DNA of 64,000 nucleotides, from positions 2,790,001 to 2,854,000 of the forward strand of contig CP169086.1 in assembly GCA_041890495.1 (NCBI GenBank), given 5' to 3'. Under the pieces are notes generated by a model. It made no database searches. It worked only from the letters and a program-made list of their open reading frames with translations, and was not told where the DNA came from. Positions 23,888-33,838 of the stretch are shown here, piece after piece; the stretch's first letter is position 1, and each line of letters opens with the position of its first letter. A program made the position numbers and the translations under genes. This DNA is from Escherichia boydii (GTDB lineage Bacteria > Pseudomonadota > Gammaproteobacteria > Enterobacterales > Enterobacteriaceae).

Positions 23888-25780
23888 TTACATCACCAGA
23901 CGGCGAATGTCAGACAGCGTGTTGTTAATGATGGTAATGAAACGGGCACCATCAGCACCGTCGATCACGCGGTGGTCGAAGGAGAGAGAAATCGGCAGCA
24001 TCAGACGCGGCACGAACTCTTTACCATTCCACACCGGCTCCATCGCGGACTTGGAAACGCCGAGGATAGCCACTTCCGGCGCGTTCACAATCGGCGCGAA
24101 GTGGGTAGTACCCAGGCCGCCGATGCTGGAGATGGTGAAGCAACCGCCCTGCATTTCGCCCGCAGTCAGCTTACCGTCACGCGCTTTCTTAGAAATAGTC
24201 ATCAGCTCGCGAGACAGCTCGATGATGCCTTTCTTGTTGACGTCTTTGAATACCGGAACAACCAGACCGTTCGGGGTATCCACCGCCACACCGATGTTGA
24301 TGTATTTCTTCAGGGTCAGACGCTGACCGTCTTCCGACAACGAACTGTTGAAGCGAGGCATCTGCTCAAGAGCTGCAGCAACGGCTTTCATGATGAAGAC
24401 AACCGGGGTGATCTTCACATCCAGCTTACGTTTCGCCGCTTCTTCGTTCTGCTGTTTACGGAACGCTTCCAGCTCGGTGATATCGGTTTTGTCGAAGTGA
24501 GTAACATGCGGGATCATCACCCAGTTACGGCTCAGGTTCGCACCAGAAATTTTCTGGATACGGCCCAGTTCCACTTCTTCGATTTCACCAAACTTGCTGA
24601 AGTCCACCTTCGGCCACGGCAGCATGCCTGGGATACCGCCGCCAGTCGCCGCCGGAGCTGCTTCTGCACGTTTGATAGCTTCTTTCACGTAAGCCTGAAC
24701 GTCTTCGCGCAGGATACGACCTTTACGGCCAGTGCCCTTCACTTTCGCCAGGTTAACGCCAAACTCGCGTGCCAGACGGCGGATCAGCGGAGTCGCGTGA
24801 ACGTAAGCGTCGTTTTCTGCAAATTCAGATTTGCCTTCCGCTTTCGCAGCCGGTGCTGCTGCCGGAGCTTCAGCTTTTGCTGCCGGAGCCGGCGCTGCCG
24901 CTTCCTGTTTCGCAGGAGCTGCCGCAGGTGCTGCGCCTTCAACTTCGAAGATCATAATCAGCGAGCCAGTTTTCACTTTATCGCCAACGTTGACTTTCAG
25001 TTCCTTCACGACGCCTGCAAACGGAGCCGGAACTTCCATAGACGCTTTATCGCCTTCTACGGTGATCAGTGACTGTTCAGCGGCAACTTTGTCGCCCACT
25101 TTCACCATCACTTCGGTCACTTCAACTTCGTCACCGCCGATATCCGGAACGTTAACTTCTTTCACGCCAGCCGCTGGTGCAGGGGCCGCTGCCGGAGCCG
25201 CTTCCTGTTTAGCCGCCGGAGCTGCCGCGCCTGCTTCACCCGCGACTTCGAAGACCATAATCAGCGAGCCGGTAGACACTTTGTCACCCACGTTCACTTT
25301 GATCTCTTTCACGGTGCCAGCAAACGGAGCCGGAACTTCCATAGAAGCCTTGTCGCCTTCTACGGTGATCAGCGACTGTTCAGCTTCAACTTTATCGCCA
25401 ACTTTCACCAGGATTTCGGTCACTTCAACTTCGTCGCTGCCGATATCCGGAACGTTAACGTCTTTTGCCGCGGCAGCCGCTGGTGCTGCTGCCGGAGCTG
25501 CTTCTTTCTTCTCTTCTGCCTGAGCAGGTGCAGCGTCTGCTGCACCGTCGGCGGAATCGAAAATCATAATCAGTGCGCCGGTCTGGGTTTTATCGCCAAC
25601 AGAGACTTTGATCTCTTTAACGATACCCGCCTGCGGAGACGGAACTTCCATAGAGGCTTTGTCGCCTTCTACGGTGATCAGCGACTGTTCGGCTTCAACT
25701 TTGTCGCCCACTTTGACCAGGATCTCGGTGATTTCAACTTCATCAGCCCCGATGTCCGGTACTTTGATTTCGATAGCCAT
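23888..25780 (-). CDS. aceF: dihydrolipoamide acetyltransferase (E2 of pyruvate dehydrogenase)
   Basis: AceF is the core of the pyruvate dehydrogenase complex and transfers acetyl groups to CoA. The 630 residues show three tandem lipoyl domains, each with the motif [11 protein letters not shown] and a lipoylated Lys (first at Lys41), joined by Ala/Pro-rich linkers. Then come the peripheral subunit-binding domain ([15 protein letters not shown]) and the catalytic domain with the active-site motif [10 protein letters not shown] (His603, Asp607). It follows aceE by 14 bases. The three lipoyl coding segments are near-identical direct repeats in the DNA. Confidence 0.97.
24940..25780 (-). repeat. 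three tandem lipoyl-domain repeats within aceF
   Basis: Three units of roughly 300 bases, including linkers, encode closely similar lipoyl domains; several stretches in each are the same at the nucleotide level (for example those encoding [17 protein letters not shown]). Such repeats can change copy number by homologous recombination. The E. coli number of three is present. Confidence 0.8.
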
Positions 25781-25794
25781 TATTCTTTTACCTC

Positions 25795-28458
25795 TTACGC
25801 CAGACGCGGGTTAACTTTATCTGCATCGATGTTGAATTTGGCGATTGCGTCAGCAACCACTTTCTTATCGATTTCGCCACGTTTAGCCAGTTCGCCCAGC
25901 GCCGCTACAACCACGTAGGAAGCATCAACTTCGAAGTGGTGACGCAGGTTCTCACGGCTGTCGGAACGACCGAAGCCATCAGTACCCAGTACGCGGTAGT
26001 CGTCAGCCGGTACGTAAGTACGGACCTGCTCAGCGAACAGTTTCATATAGTCGGTAGATGCCACTGCCGGCGCGTCGTTCATCACCTGAGCGATATACGG
26101 AACGCGCGGAGTTTCCAGCGGGTGCAGCATGTTCCAGCGTTCACAATCCTGACCATCACGCGCCAGTTCGGTAAAGGAGGTCACGCTATAAACGTCAGAA
26201 CCTACGCCGTAATCTTTCGCCAGGATCTCTGCCGCTTCACGGACGTGACGCAGGATAGAACCGGAGCCCAGCAGCTGAACTTTACCTTTGCTACCTTCAA
26301 TGGTTTCGAGTTTGTAGATACCTTTACGGATACCTTCCTCAGCACCTTCCGGCATTGCCGGCATGTGGTAGTTTTCGTTCAGCGTAGTGATGTAGTAGTA
26401 AACGTTCTCTTGTTTTTCACCGTACATACGCTCCAGACCGTCATGCATAATGACAGCAACTTCGTAAGCGTAAGCCGGGTCGTAAGAGATACAGTTCGGG
26501 ATAGTCAGCGACTGAATGTGGCTGTGACCATCTTCGTGCTGCAGACCTTCGCCGTTCAGGGTGGTACGACCGGAAGTACCGCCGATCAGGAAGCCACGCG
26601 CTTGCTGGTCGCCAGCCGCCCAGCACAGATCGCCGATACGCTGGAAGCCGAACATAGAGTAATAGATGTAGAACGGAATCATCGGCAGATTGTTGGTGCT
26701 GTAAGAGGTCGCCGCTGCCAGCCAGGAACACCCTGCGCCCAGCTCGTTGATCCCTTCCTGCAGAATCTGACCTTTCTCGTCTTCTTTATAGTAAGCAACC
26801 TGCTCGCGGTCCTGCGGGGTGTACTGCTGACCGTTCGGGCTGTAAATACCAATCTGACGGAACAGACCTTCCATACCGAAAGTACGCGCTTCGTCGGCGA
26901 TGATCGGTACCAGACGATCTTTGATCGACTTGTTCTTCAGCATCACGTTCAGGGCACGAACGAAAGCGATAGTGGTAGAGATCTCTTTGCTCTGCTCTTC
27001 CAGCAGCGCGCCGAAGTCTTGCAGGCTCGGCAGCTCAAGCTTCTCGGTGAAGTTCGGCTGACGGCTTGGCAGATAACCGTGCAGTTTCTGACGCTGAGCG
27101 TGCAGATAGGTATGCTCTTCAGAACCTTCCGGGAAGGTGATGTACGGCAGTTTTTCGATATCTGCATCAGACACCGGCACATTGAAACGGTCGCGGATAT
27201 GACGCACACCGTCCATGTTCATTTTCTTAACCTGGTGCGCGATGTTTTTACCTTCAGCCGCGTCGCCCATGCCGTAACCTTTAATGGTATGAGCAAGGAT
27301 TACTGTCGCTTTGCCTTTGGTTTCCTGCGCTTTCTTGAATGCAGCGTAGATTTTCTTCGGATCGTGACCACCACGGTTCAGTGCCCAGATCTGCTCGTCA
27401 GTCCAGTCTGCAACCAGTGCTGCGGTTTCAGGATATTTACCGAAGAAGTGTTCACGAACGTACGCACCATCTTTCGATTTGAAGGTCTGGTAGTCGCCGT
27501 CAACGGTTTCGTTCATCAGCTGGATCAGTTTACCGCTGGTATCTTTACGCAGCAGTTCATCCCAACGGCTACCCCACATCACTTTGATCACGTTCCAGCC
27601 AGCACCTTCGAAGATGCCTTCCAGTTCGTTGATGATCTTGCCGTTACCGGTGACCGGGCCGTCAAGACGCTGCAGGTTACAGTTGATAACGAAGACCAGG
27701 TTATCCAGTTTTTCACGGGTAGCGATGGTGATCGCACCTTTAGATTCCGGTTCGTCCATTTCACCGTCGCCGAGGAACGCATAAACGGTCTGTTTAGAGG
27801 TATCTTTCAGGCCACGGTGTTCCAGATATTTCAGGAATTTAGCCTGGTAAATAGCACCAATCGGCCCCAGACCCATAGATACGGTCGGGAACTGCCAGAA
27901 TTCCGGCATCAGTTTCGGGTGCGGATAGGAAGAGAGGCCATTGCCGTGAACTTCCTGACGGAAGTTATCCAGCTGCTCCTGAGTCAGACGACCTTCCAGG
28001 AAAGCACGAGCGTAAACGCCCGGGGAGATGTGGCCCTGGAAGTAAACCAGGTCGCCGCCATCCTGCTCGTTGCGTGCACGGAAGAAGTGGTTAAAGCACA
28101 CATCATAAATGGTTGCGGAAGACTGGAAGGACGCCATGTGGCCGCCCAGTTCGAGGTCTTTTTTCGACGCACGCAGCACCGTCATGATGGCGTTCCAGCG
28201 GATAGCTGAACGAATACGGCGTTCCAGTTCCAGATTACCCGGATACTCCGGTTGTTCTTCAACGGGGATGGTGTTGATGTAGTTGCTGATACCGGTGCCT
28301 GCGGCTACGTTGACACCGCCTTTGCGGGCTTCAGCAAGCAGTTGGTCGATCAGATACTGAGCACGCTCAACACCTTCTTCACGGATGACCGATTCGATCG
28401 CCTGGAGCCAGTCGCGAGTTTCGATCGGATCCACGTCATTTGGGAAACGTTCTGACAT
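25795..28458 (-). CDS. aceE: pyruvate dehydrogenase E1 component
   Basis: AceE is the thiamine-diphosphate-dependent, homodimeric E1 that decarboxylates pyruvate and acetylates the lipoyl groups of AceF. The 887 residues equal the E. coli length. The ThDP motif is visible as [12 protein letters not shown] followed by the NCN-type end ([15 protein letters not shown]), with catalytic histidines in motifs such as [13 protein letters not shown]. It is the second gene of pdhR-aceE-aceF. Sequence appears K-12-like throughout. Confidence 0.97.
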
Positions 28459-28618
28459 GGGTTATTCCTTATCTATCTAATAACGTTGAGTTTTCTGGAA
28501 CCTGTCCCATTGAACTCTCGCCGGAAAGCTCAATAAGACAGGTTCTACGTTTAGTTGCCGCGCTTTTATATGCGCTTGATTTACAACATCTTCTGGATAA
28601 TTTTTACCAGAAAAATCA

Positions 28619-29383
28619 CTAATTCTTTCGTTGCTCCAGACGACGCAGAGAACGCTCACGGCGGCTCTCTTCACGACTTCTGTCGAGCAAAATTTCTTCG
28701 ATAAAGGCCAGATGGCGATGCGATGCTTCGCGCGCTTCTTCCGGCTTACCGGCCATAATCGCTTCAAATATGCGGGTGCGGTGACTACTCACCAGCGGCA
28801 GCATCTCGCGACGCGAATAGAGCAATTCGAAGTTCTGGCGGACATTCTGGGCCAACATCGGCTCCATACACCTTAGCAGATGAAGCAGAACCACATTGTG
28901 GGCCGCTTCAGTGACAGCAATCTGATACTGGAGTACGGCGTTTGATTCCGCGTCCAGATCGCCAGACTGCTGCGCCAGCTCTATGGCGTGGTGGAGTTCA
29001 CGGATGCGTTCCTTGTCTTCATCGGTACTACGCAGCGCGGCGTAATAAGCGGCGATACCTTCCAGGGCGTGTCGTGTTTCGAGCAAGTCATACTGTGACT
29101 CAGGATGGTCGGAGAGCAGCTCCACCAGCGGATCGCTGAAGCTTTGCCATAGGCTGCTCTGGACAAAAGTGCCGCCACCCTGGCGACGAAGCAACAAGCC
29201 CTTCGCTTCGAGACGTTGAATCGCCTCACGCAAGGAGGGACGGGAGACGTCAAACTGTTTTGCCAGTTCGCGTTCCGGTGGGAGTTTTTCGCCCGGGCGG
29301 AGAGTGCCTTCGAGGATCAAAAACTCCAGTTGCTGCTCAATCACATCGGAGAGTTTTGGTTGGCGGATTTTGCTGTAGGCCAT
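28619..29383 (-). CDS. pdhR: pyruvate dehydrogenase complex repressor
   Basis: PdhR is a GntR-type (FadR subfamily) repressor of pdhR-aceEF-lpd; pyruvate releases it from DNA. The start at 29383 ([13 protein letters not shown]) gives 254 residues; an upstream in-frame ATG adds 11 residues that overlap the promoter leader. The winged helix-turn-helix occupies about residues 10-70 ([20 protein letters not shown]), followed by the all-helical FCD ligand domain. It is autoregulated through the operator at 29415-29431. Confidence 0.96.
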
Positions 29384-29414
29384 GAGTTCCTGTCTTAAGC
29401 CACTTGCCGAAGTC

Positions 29415-29431
29415 AATTGGTCTTACCAATT
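29415..29431. promoter_or_regulatory. PdhR operator
   Basis: AATTGGTCTTACCAATT on the plus strand (AATTGGTAAGACCAATT on the minus) matches the PdhR consensus ATTGGTnnnACCAAT. It lies just downstream of the pdhR -10, so bound PdhR would block initiation, giving autoregulation relieved by pyruvate. Confidence 0.9.
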
Positions 29432-29447
29432 TCATGTCTGTGACGCT

Positions 29448-29476
29448 AAAGTAACAAAGTATTCACCTTATGTCCA
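29448..29476 (-). promoter_or_regulatory. pdhR-aceEF promoter
   Basis: On the minus strand TGGACA (29471-29476) and TACTTT (29448-29453) are separated by 17 bases, about 65 bases upstream of the pdhR start and adjacent to the PdhR operator. Confidence 0.65.
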
Positions 29477-29812
29477 TACAGGTTTTGATTGAAATCATGA
29501 AACTGTGCACATTTTAACAACTTGACATATATAACGTTTCAAAGTTGTAACTATGCACAAATGTAGACTTTACGTAGGAAAGGAGTTTTTTAACGATTAT
29601 TAAACTATAAAAATCCGAATTGAACCGATTCACTTACCAATTTTGTGATTTTTAATTCAATTAAAACGAATTTAAATTCATTCTACATATTGAGAGGGAT
29701 TGAGGCTGAGCTTTACAAACGGTTTCTTTTTAAGCAACTCATCTTCAACCATGCATAAAGCGGGTGCATTCGCTGCCGCATACCATTATTCTTGATCTGA
29801 CGGAAGTCTTTT

Positions 29813-29853
29813 TGTAACAATTCAAACTTCTTTGATGTAAACAAATTAATACA
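29813..29853. promoter_or_regulatory. two adjacent TyrR boxes upstream of aroP
   Basis: TGTAAA-N6-AATACA (29836-29853) fits the TyrR box pattern TGTAAA-N6-TTTACA in its first arm and partly in its second. A weaker box, TGTAAC-N6-AACTTC, lies immediately upstream (29813-29830). E. coli aroP is known to be repressed by TyrR with aromatic amino acids through paired strong and weak boxes. Confidence 0.7.
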
Positions 29854-29923
29854 ACAAACGGAATTGCAAACTTACACACGCATCACTGCGTAGATCAAAA
29901 AAACAACCACCGCACGAGGTTTC

Positions 29924-31297
29924 ATGATGGAAGGTCAACAGCACGGCGAGCAGCTAAAGCGCGGCCTTAAAAACCGCCATATTCAGCTTATCGCGCTGGG
30001 TGGCGCGATAGGGACCGGGTTATTCCTGGGTAGCGCCTCCGTAATACAGTCCGCAGGGCCAGGGATTATCCTGGGTTACGCCATTGCTGGTTTTATCGCC
30101 TTTCTGATCATGCGTCAGCTGGGTGAAATGGTGGTCGAAGAACCTGTCGCAGGCTCCTTTAGCCACTTTGCTTATAAATACTGGGGCAGTTTTGCCGGTT
30201 TCGCCTCTGGCTGGAACTACTGGGTACTGTACGTTTTAGTTGCCATGGCTGAGCTGACTGCCGTGGGTAAATACATTCAGTTCTGGTATCCGGAAATCCC
30301 CACCTGGGTTTCTGCCGCCGTATTCTTTGTGGTGATTAACGCCATCAACCTGACCAACGTTAAAGTGTTTGGCGAGATGGAGTTCTGGTTTGCCATTATC
30401 AAAGTTATCGCGGTGGTCGCGATGATCATCTTCGGCGGCTGGCTGCTATTCAGTGGCAACGGCGGCCCGCAGGCGACCGTTAGCAACCTGTGGGATCAGG
30501 GTGGTTTCCTGCCGCACGGCTTCACCGGGCTGGTGATGATGATGGCGATTATCATGTTCTCGTTCGGTGGTCTGGAACTGGTGGGGATCACCGCAGCAGA
30601 AGCTGATAACCCGGAGCAAAGTATACCGAAAGCAACTAACCAGGTTATCTACCGCATCCTGATTTTCTATATTGGTTCGTTAGCCGTTCTGCTCTCACTG
30701 ATGCCGTGGACCCGCGTTACCGCCGATACCAGTCCGTTTGTGCTGATCTTCCACGAGTTAGGCGATACCTTTGTGGCGAATGCGCTGAACATCGTGGTAC
30801 TGACTGCGGCGCTCTCCGTGTACAACAGCTGCGTATATTGCAACAGCCGTATGCTGTTTGGTCTGGCACAACAGGGTAATGCGCCAAAAGCGCTGGCGTC
30901 TGTCGATAAACGTGGTGTACCAGTAAATACCATTCTGGTGTCTGCACTGGTAACGGCGTTGTGCGTACTGATTAACTACCTTGCCCCAGAGTCCGCTTTC
31001 GGACTGTTAATGGCGCTAGTGGTATCTGCACTGGTAATCAACTGGGCGATGATTAGCCTGGCGCATATGAAATTCCGTCGCGCCAAGCAGGAACAAGGCG
31101 TGGTAACTCGCTTCCCTGCTCTGCTTTATCCGCTGGGTAACTGGATCTGCCTGCTGTTTATGGCGGCGGTACTGGTGATTATGCTGATGACCCCAGGAAT
31201 GGCGATTTCGGTATACCTGATCCCGGCCTGGATTGCGATTCTTGGCGTGGGCTATCTCTTCAGTCAGAAAAGCCGTAATGCTATGAAAGCACACTAA
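29924..31297 (+). CDS. aroP: general aromatic amino acid permease, with a switched C-terminus
   Basis: AroP imports phenylalanine, tyrosine and tryptophan by proton symport across the inner membrane. The 457 residues carry about 12 hydrophobic segments and the APC-family N-terminal motif (IALGGAIGTGLFLGSA). ATG 29924 or 29927 could be the start; GAGG at 29915-29918 fits either. Residues up to about 434 match recalled K-12 AroP, while the last 23 (AWIAILGVGYLF..., ending AMKAH) differ at many positions. This marks an ancestry switch near 31200-31226 without changing length. Confidence 0.95.
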   Translation: MMEGQQHGEQLKRGLKNRHIQLIALGGAIGTGLFLGSASVIQSAGPGIILGYAIAGFIAFLIMRQLGEMVVEEPVAGSFSHFAYKYWGSFAGFASGWNYWVLYVLVAMAELTAVGKYIQFWYPEIPTWVSAAVFFVVINAINLTNVKVFGEMEFWFAIIKVIAVVAMIIFGGWLLFSGNGGPQATVSNLWDQGGFLPHGFTGLVMMMAIIMFSFGGLELVGITAAEADNPEQSIPKATNQVIYRILIFYIGSLAVLLSLMPWTRVTADTSPFVLIFHELGDTFVANALNIVVLTAALSVYNSCVYCNSRMLFGLAQQGNAPKALASVDKRGVPVNTILVSALVTALCVLINYLAPESAFGLLMALVVSALVINWAMISLAHMKFRRAKQEQGVVTRFPALLYPLGNWICLLFMAAVLVIMLMTPGMAISVYLIPAWIAILGVGYLFSQKSRNAMKAH

Positions 31298-31306
31298 GCC
31301 TCTCTC

Positions 31307-31340
31307 CGCGGCGCCTGCTTTTGCGGGTGCCGCGCGTTGT
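31307..31340 (+). terminator. probable aroP terminator
   Basis: CGCGGC (31307-31312) pairs with GCCGCG (31329-31334), extended by CC/GG inside, and is followed by TTGTTAT. The hairpin begins about 10 bases after the aroP stop. Confidence 0.6.
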
Positions 31341-31461
31341 TATCTTCCTCACACTTTCACGCCCACAGCGCATTTATCCATATCACCGCCCTGATACTGC
31401 AACGCATATATTCCTTTGCCAGCGAATAATTCTCTCCATACCGTAAACCGGAGAGCTGTCG

Positions 31462-32859
31462 ATGGATAACAACAAACTGTCAGTAAAAGAAAAGATCGGC
31501 TATGGGATGGGCGACGCCGGATGCAACATTATCTTTGGCGCCATCATGCTGTTTGTTAACTATTTTTATACGGATATTTTTGGCCTCGCCCCTGCGCTGG
31601 TCGGCGTGCTGCTGCTGTCCGTTCGCGTGATTGACGCCGTAACGGACCCGATCATGGGCGCGATTGCCGACCGTACCCGCAGCAAATATGGCCGGTTTCG
31701 TCCATGGCTGCTGTGGATCGCTTTCCCCTATGCGCTGTTCAGCATCCTGATGTTCACCACGCCAGAGTGGAGCTATAACAGCAAAGTTATCTATGCGTTT
31801 GTCACCTACTTCCTGCTCTCTTTGACCTATACGGCCATCAACATTCCCTACTGCTCGCTCGGCGGGGTGATCACCAACGATCCAAAAGAGCGAGTGGCCT
31901 GCCAGTCGTATCGCTTCGTGCTGGTCGGTATCGCCACGCTGCTGCTCTCATTAACGCTGCTGCCGATGGCCGACTGGTTTGGCGGGGATAACAAAGCCAA
32001 AGGCTATCAGATGGCGATGACCGTGCTGGCGCTGATTGGGACCTGTATGTTCCTGTTCTGTTTCGCCACCGTGCGCGAACGCGTGCGTCCGGCGGTGCAG
32101 ACCAACGACGAGCTGAAAAACGATCTCAAAGACGTGTGGAAGAACGACCAGTGGGTGCGCATTCTGCTCCTGACGCTGTGCAACGTCTGCCCGGGCTTTA
32201 TCCGCATGGCGGCAACCATGTATTACGTTACCTGGGTAATGGGCCAGAGCACCCACTTCGCCACGCTGTTTATTAGCCTGGGCGTTGTCGGCATGATGTT
32301 CGGCAGCGTGCTGGCAAAAGTGCTGACCGACCGCTGGTGTAAACTGAAGGTCTTCTTCTGGACCAATATCGTGCTGGCGATTTTCTCCTGCGCCTTTTAT
32401 TTCTTCGACCCGAAAGCCACCGCCACCATCGTGGTGCTCTACGTCCTTCTGAATATCCTGCACCAGATCCCGTCTCCGCTGCACTGGTCGCTGATGGCCG
32501 ACGTGGACGACTACGGCGAGTGGAAGACCGGTAAGCGCATCACCGGGATCAGCTTCTCCGGCAACATCTTCTTCCTGAAGCTGGGGCTGGCGATTGCCGG
32601 GGCGATGGTCGGCTTCCTGCTCTCCTGGTACGGCTACGACGCGGGAGCAAAAGCGCAGAGCGCGGACGCCATTAACGGGATCGTGCTGCTCTTTACAGTC
32701 ATTCCCGGCGTTGGGTACTTGATTACCGCTGGCGTGGTGCGTCTGCTGAAGGTGGATCGCGAAACCATGAAGCAGATCCAGGCCGATCTGGAGAAGCGTC
32801 GCACCAACTACCGCGAGCTAAACGATTATCGGGAACTCAACGCCGCTGAGACTAAATAA
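31462..32859 (+). CDS. GPH-family sugar:cation symporter, probably for arabinose- or xylose-containing oligosaccharides
   Basis: A 465-residue membrane protein with about 12 hydrophobic segments and GPH (glycoside-pentoside-hexuronide) family hallmarks: an N-terminal KEKIGYGMGDAGCNI, then DAVTDPIMGAIADRTRSKYGRFRPW, the conserved loop of the MelB/XynT group. It resembles XynT/YagG-type pentoside transporters. It is ten bases upstream of a cytoplasmic GH43 enzyme, so it most likely imports the short oligosaccharides or glycosides which that enzyme cleaves. The pair is absent at this site in K-12 (from memory). No regulator is adjacent. Confidence 0.85.
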   Translation: MDNNKLSVKEKIGYGMGDAGCNIIFGAIMLFVNYFYTDIFGLAPALVGVLLLSVRVIDAVTDPIMGAIADRTRSKYGRFRPWLLWIAFPYALFSILMFTTPEWSYNSKVIYAFVTYFLLSLTYTAINIPYCSLGGVITNDPKERVACQSYRFVLVGIATLLLSLTLLPMADWFGGDNKAKGYQMAMTVLALIGTCMFLFCFATVRERVRPAVQTNDELKNDLKDVWKNDQWVRILLLTLCNVCPGFIRMAATMYYVTWVMGQSTHFATLFISLGVVGMMFGSVLAKVLTDRWCKLKVFFWTNIVLAIFSCAFYFFDPKATATIVVLYVLLNILHQIPSPLHWSLMADVDDYGEWKTGKRITGISFSGNIFFLKLGLAIAGAMVGFLLSWYGYDAGAKAQSADAINGIVLLFTVIPGVGYLITAGVVRLLKVDRETMKQIQADLEKRRTNYRELNDYRELNAAETK

Positions 32860-32869
32860 GGAAAGCCGA

Positions 32870-33820
32870 ATGCAAACCTGGCCAAACCCGTTTATTGAAC
32901 AACGCGCCGATCCGTATATTTTACGCCACGAGGGGCAGTACTATTTTATCGCCTCCGTGCCGCAGTACGACAGGCTGGCGATCCGCCGCGCAGCGTCGCT
33001 GGAAGGATTATGTCATGCCGAAGAAGTGGTGGTCTGGCGTAAACCAGAGACCGGCCCGATGAGCCAGCTGATTTGGGCACCGGAACTGCACCACATTGAC
33101 GGAAAGTGGTACATCTACTTTGCCGCGACGCACACCCAGGCGCTCGACGCGCTCGGGATGTTCCAGCACCGCATGTTTGTCATTGAATGTACCGACAGCG
33201 ATCCGCTTACCGGCGAGTGGGTGGAAAAAGGGCAAATCCAAACCCCGTTCGATACCTTCGCCCTGGACGCTACCACCTTTGTGCATCAGGGGAAACGCTG
33301 GTATCTGTGGGCGCAAAAGGCGCCGGATATCACCGGGAACTCCAACCTTTATCTGTGCGAAATGGCGAACCCGTGGACGCTAAAAGGCGAGCCGGTGATG
33401 CTCAGCAAACCGGAGTATGACTGGGAGTGTCGCGGATTTTGGGTTAACGAAGGCCCGGCGGTGTTGGTTCACGGTGATAAGCTGTTTATCAGCTATTCCG
33501 CCAGCGCCACCGACGAGAACTACTGCATGGGGCTGCTGTGGATAGACCTGAATGCCGATCCGAAAAAACCTGCAAACTGGCACAAATCCCCGCGCCCCGT
33601 ATTCGTTACCAGCTACGAAAACCGTCAGTTCGGCCCGGGGCACAACAGCTTTACGCAAACGCCGGCAGGAGAAGATGTGCTGGTGTATCACGCGCGGAAT
33701 TACACCGAAATTGAGGGCGACCCGCTGTACGATCCGAATCGCCACACCCGCCTGAAGCTTGTCCGCTGGAATGAAAACGGGATGCCTGATTTCGGCATCC
33801 CGCCTGCGGATACGCTTTAG
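32870..33820 (+). CDS. glycoside hydrolase family 43 enzyme, likely alpha-L-arabinofuranosidase
   Basis: A 316-residue single-domain five-bladed propeller with the GH43 catalytic triad: base Asp14 (RADPYI), Asp133 as pKa modulator (FALDATTF), and acid Glu194 (VNEGPAV). The motif IWAPELHHIDGKWYIYFAA is typical of GH43 arabinofuranosidases of the subfamily including exo-1,5-alpha-L-arabinofuranosidase. It has no signal peptide and no C-terminal beta-sandwich, unlike the two-domain beta-xylosidases YagH/XynB. It should act in the cytoplasm on material brought in by the upstream transporter. Exact linkage specificity cannot be read from sequence. Confidence 0.82.
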   Translation: MQTWPNPFIEQRADPYILRHEGQYYFIASVPQYDRLAIRRAASLEGLCHAEEVVVWRKPETGPMSQLIWAPELHHIDGKWYIYFAATHTQALDALGMFQHRMFVIECTDSDPLTGEWVEKGQIQTPFDTFALDATTFVHQGKRWYLWAQKAPDITGNSNLYLCEMANPWTLKGEPVMLSKPEYDWECRGFWVNEGPAVLVHGDKLFISYSASATDENYCMGLLWIDLNADPKKPANWHKSPRPVFVTSYENRQFGPGHNSFTQTPAGEDVLVYHARNYTEIEGDPLYDPNRHTRLKLVRWNENGMPDFGIPPADTL

Positions 33821-33838
33821 CCTTTGCGGCGCGCTGGC

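Larger units (their letters stand above)
29432..29923. other. A/T-rich divergent region between pdhR and aroP
   Basis: About 490 bases, strongly A/T-rich, contain the pdhR promoter at the left, a TTGACA at 29522-29527 lacking a good -10 partner, and TyrR boxes near the right end. I see no ORF or stable hairpin in the middle (29550-29800). Confidence 0.55.

Noticed and set aside
25936..28209. 757-codon open frame on the plus strand opposite aceE
   Set aside because: It lies wholly antisense to the conserved aceE gene, has no ribosome binding site or recognisable domain, and reflects the codon bias of aceE.
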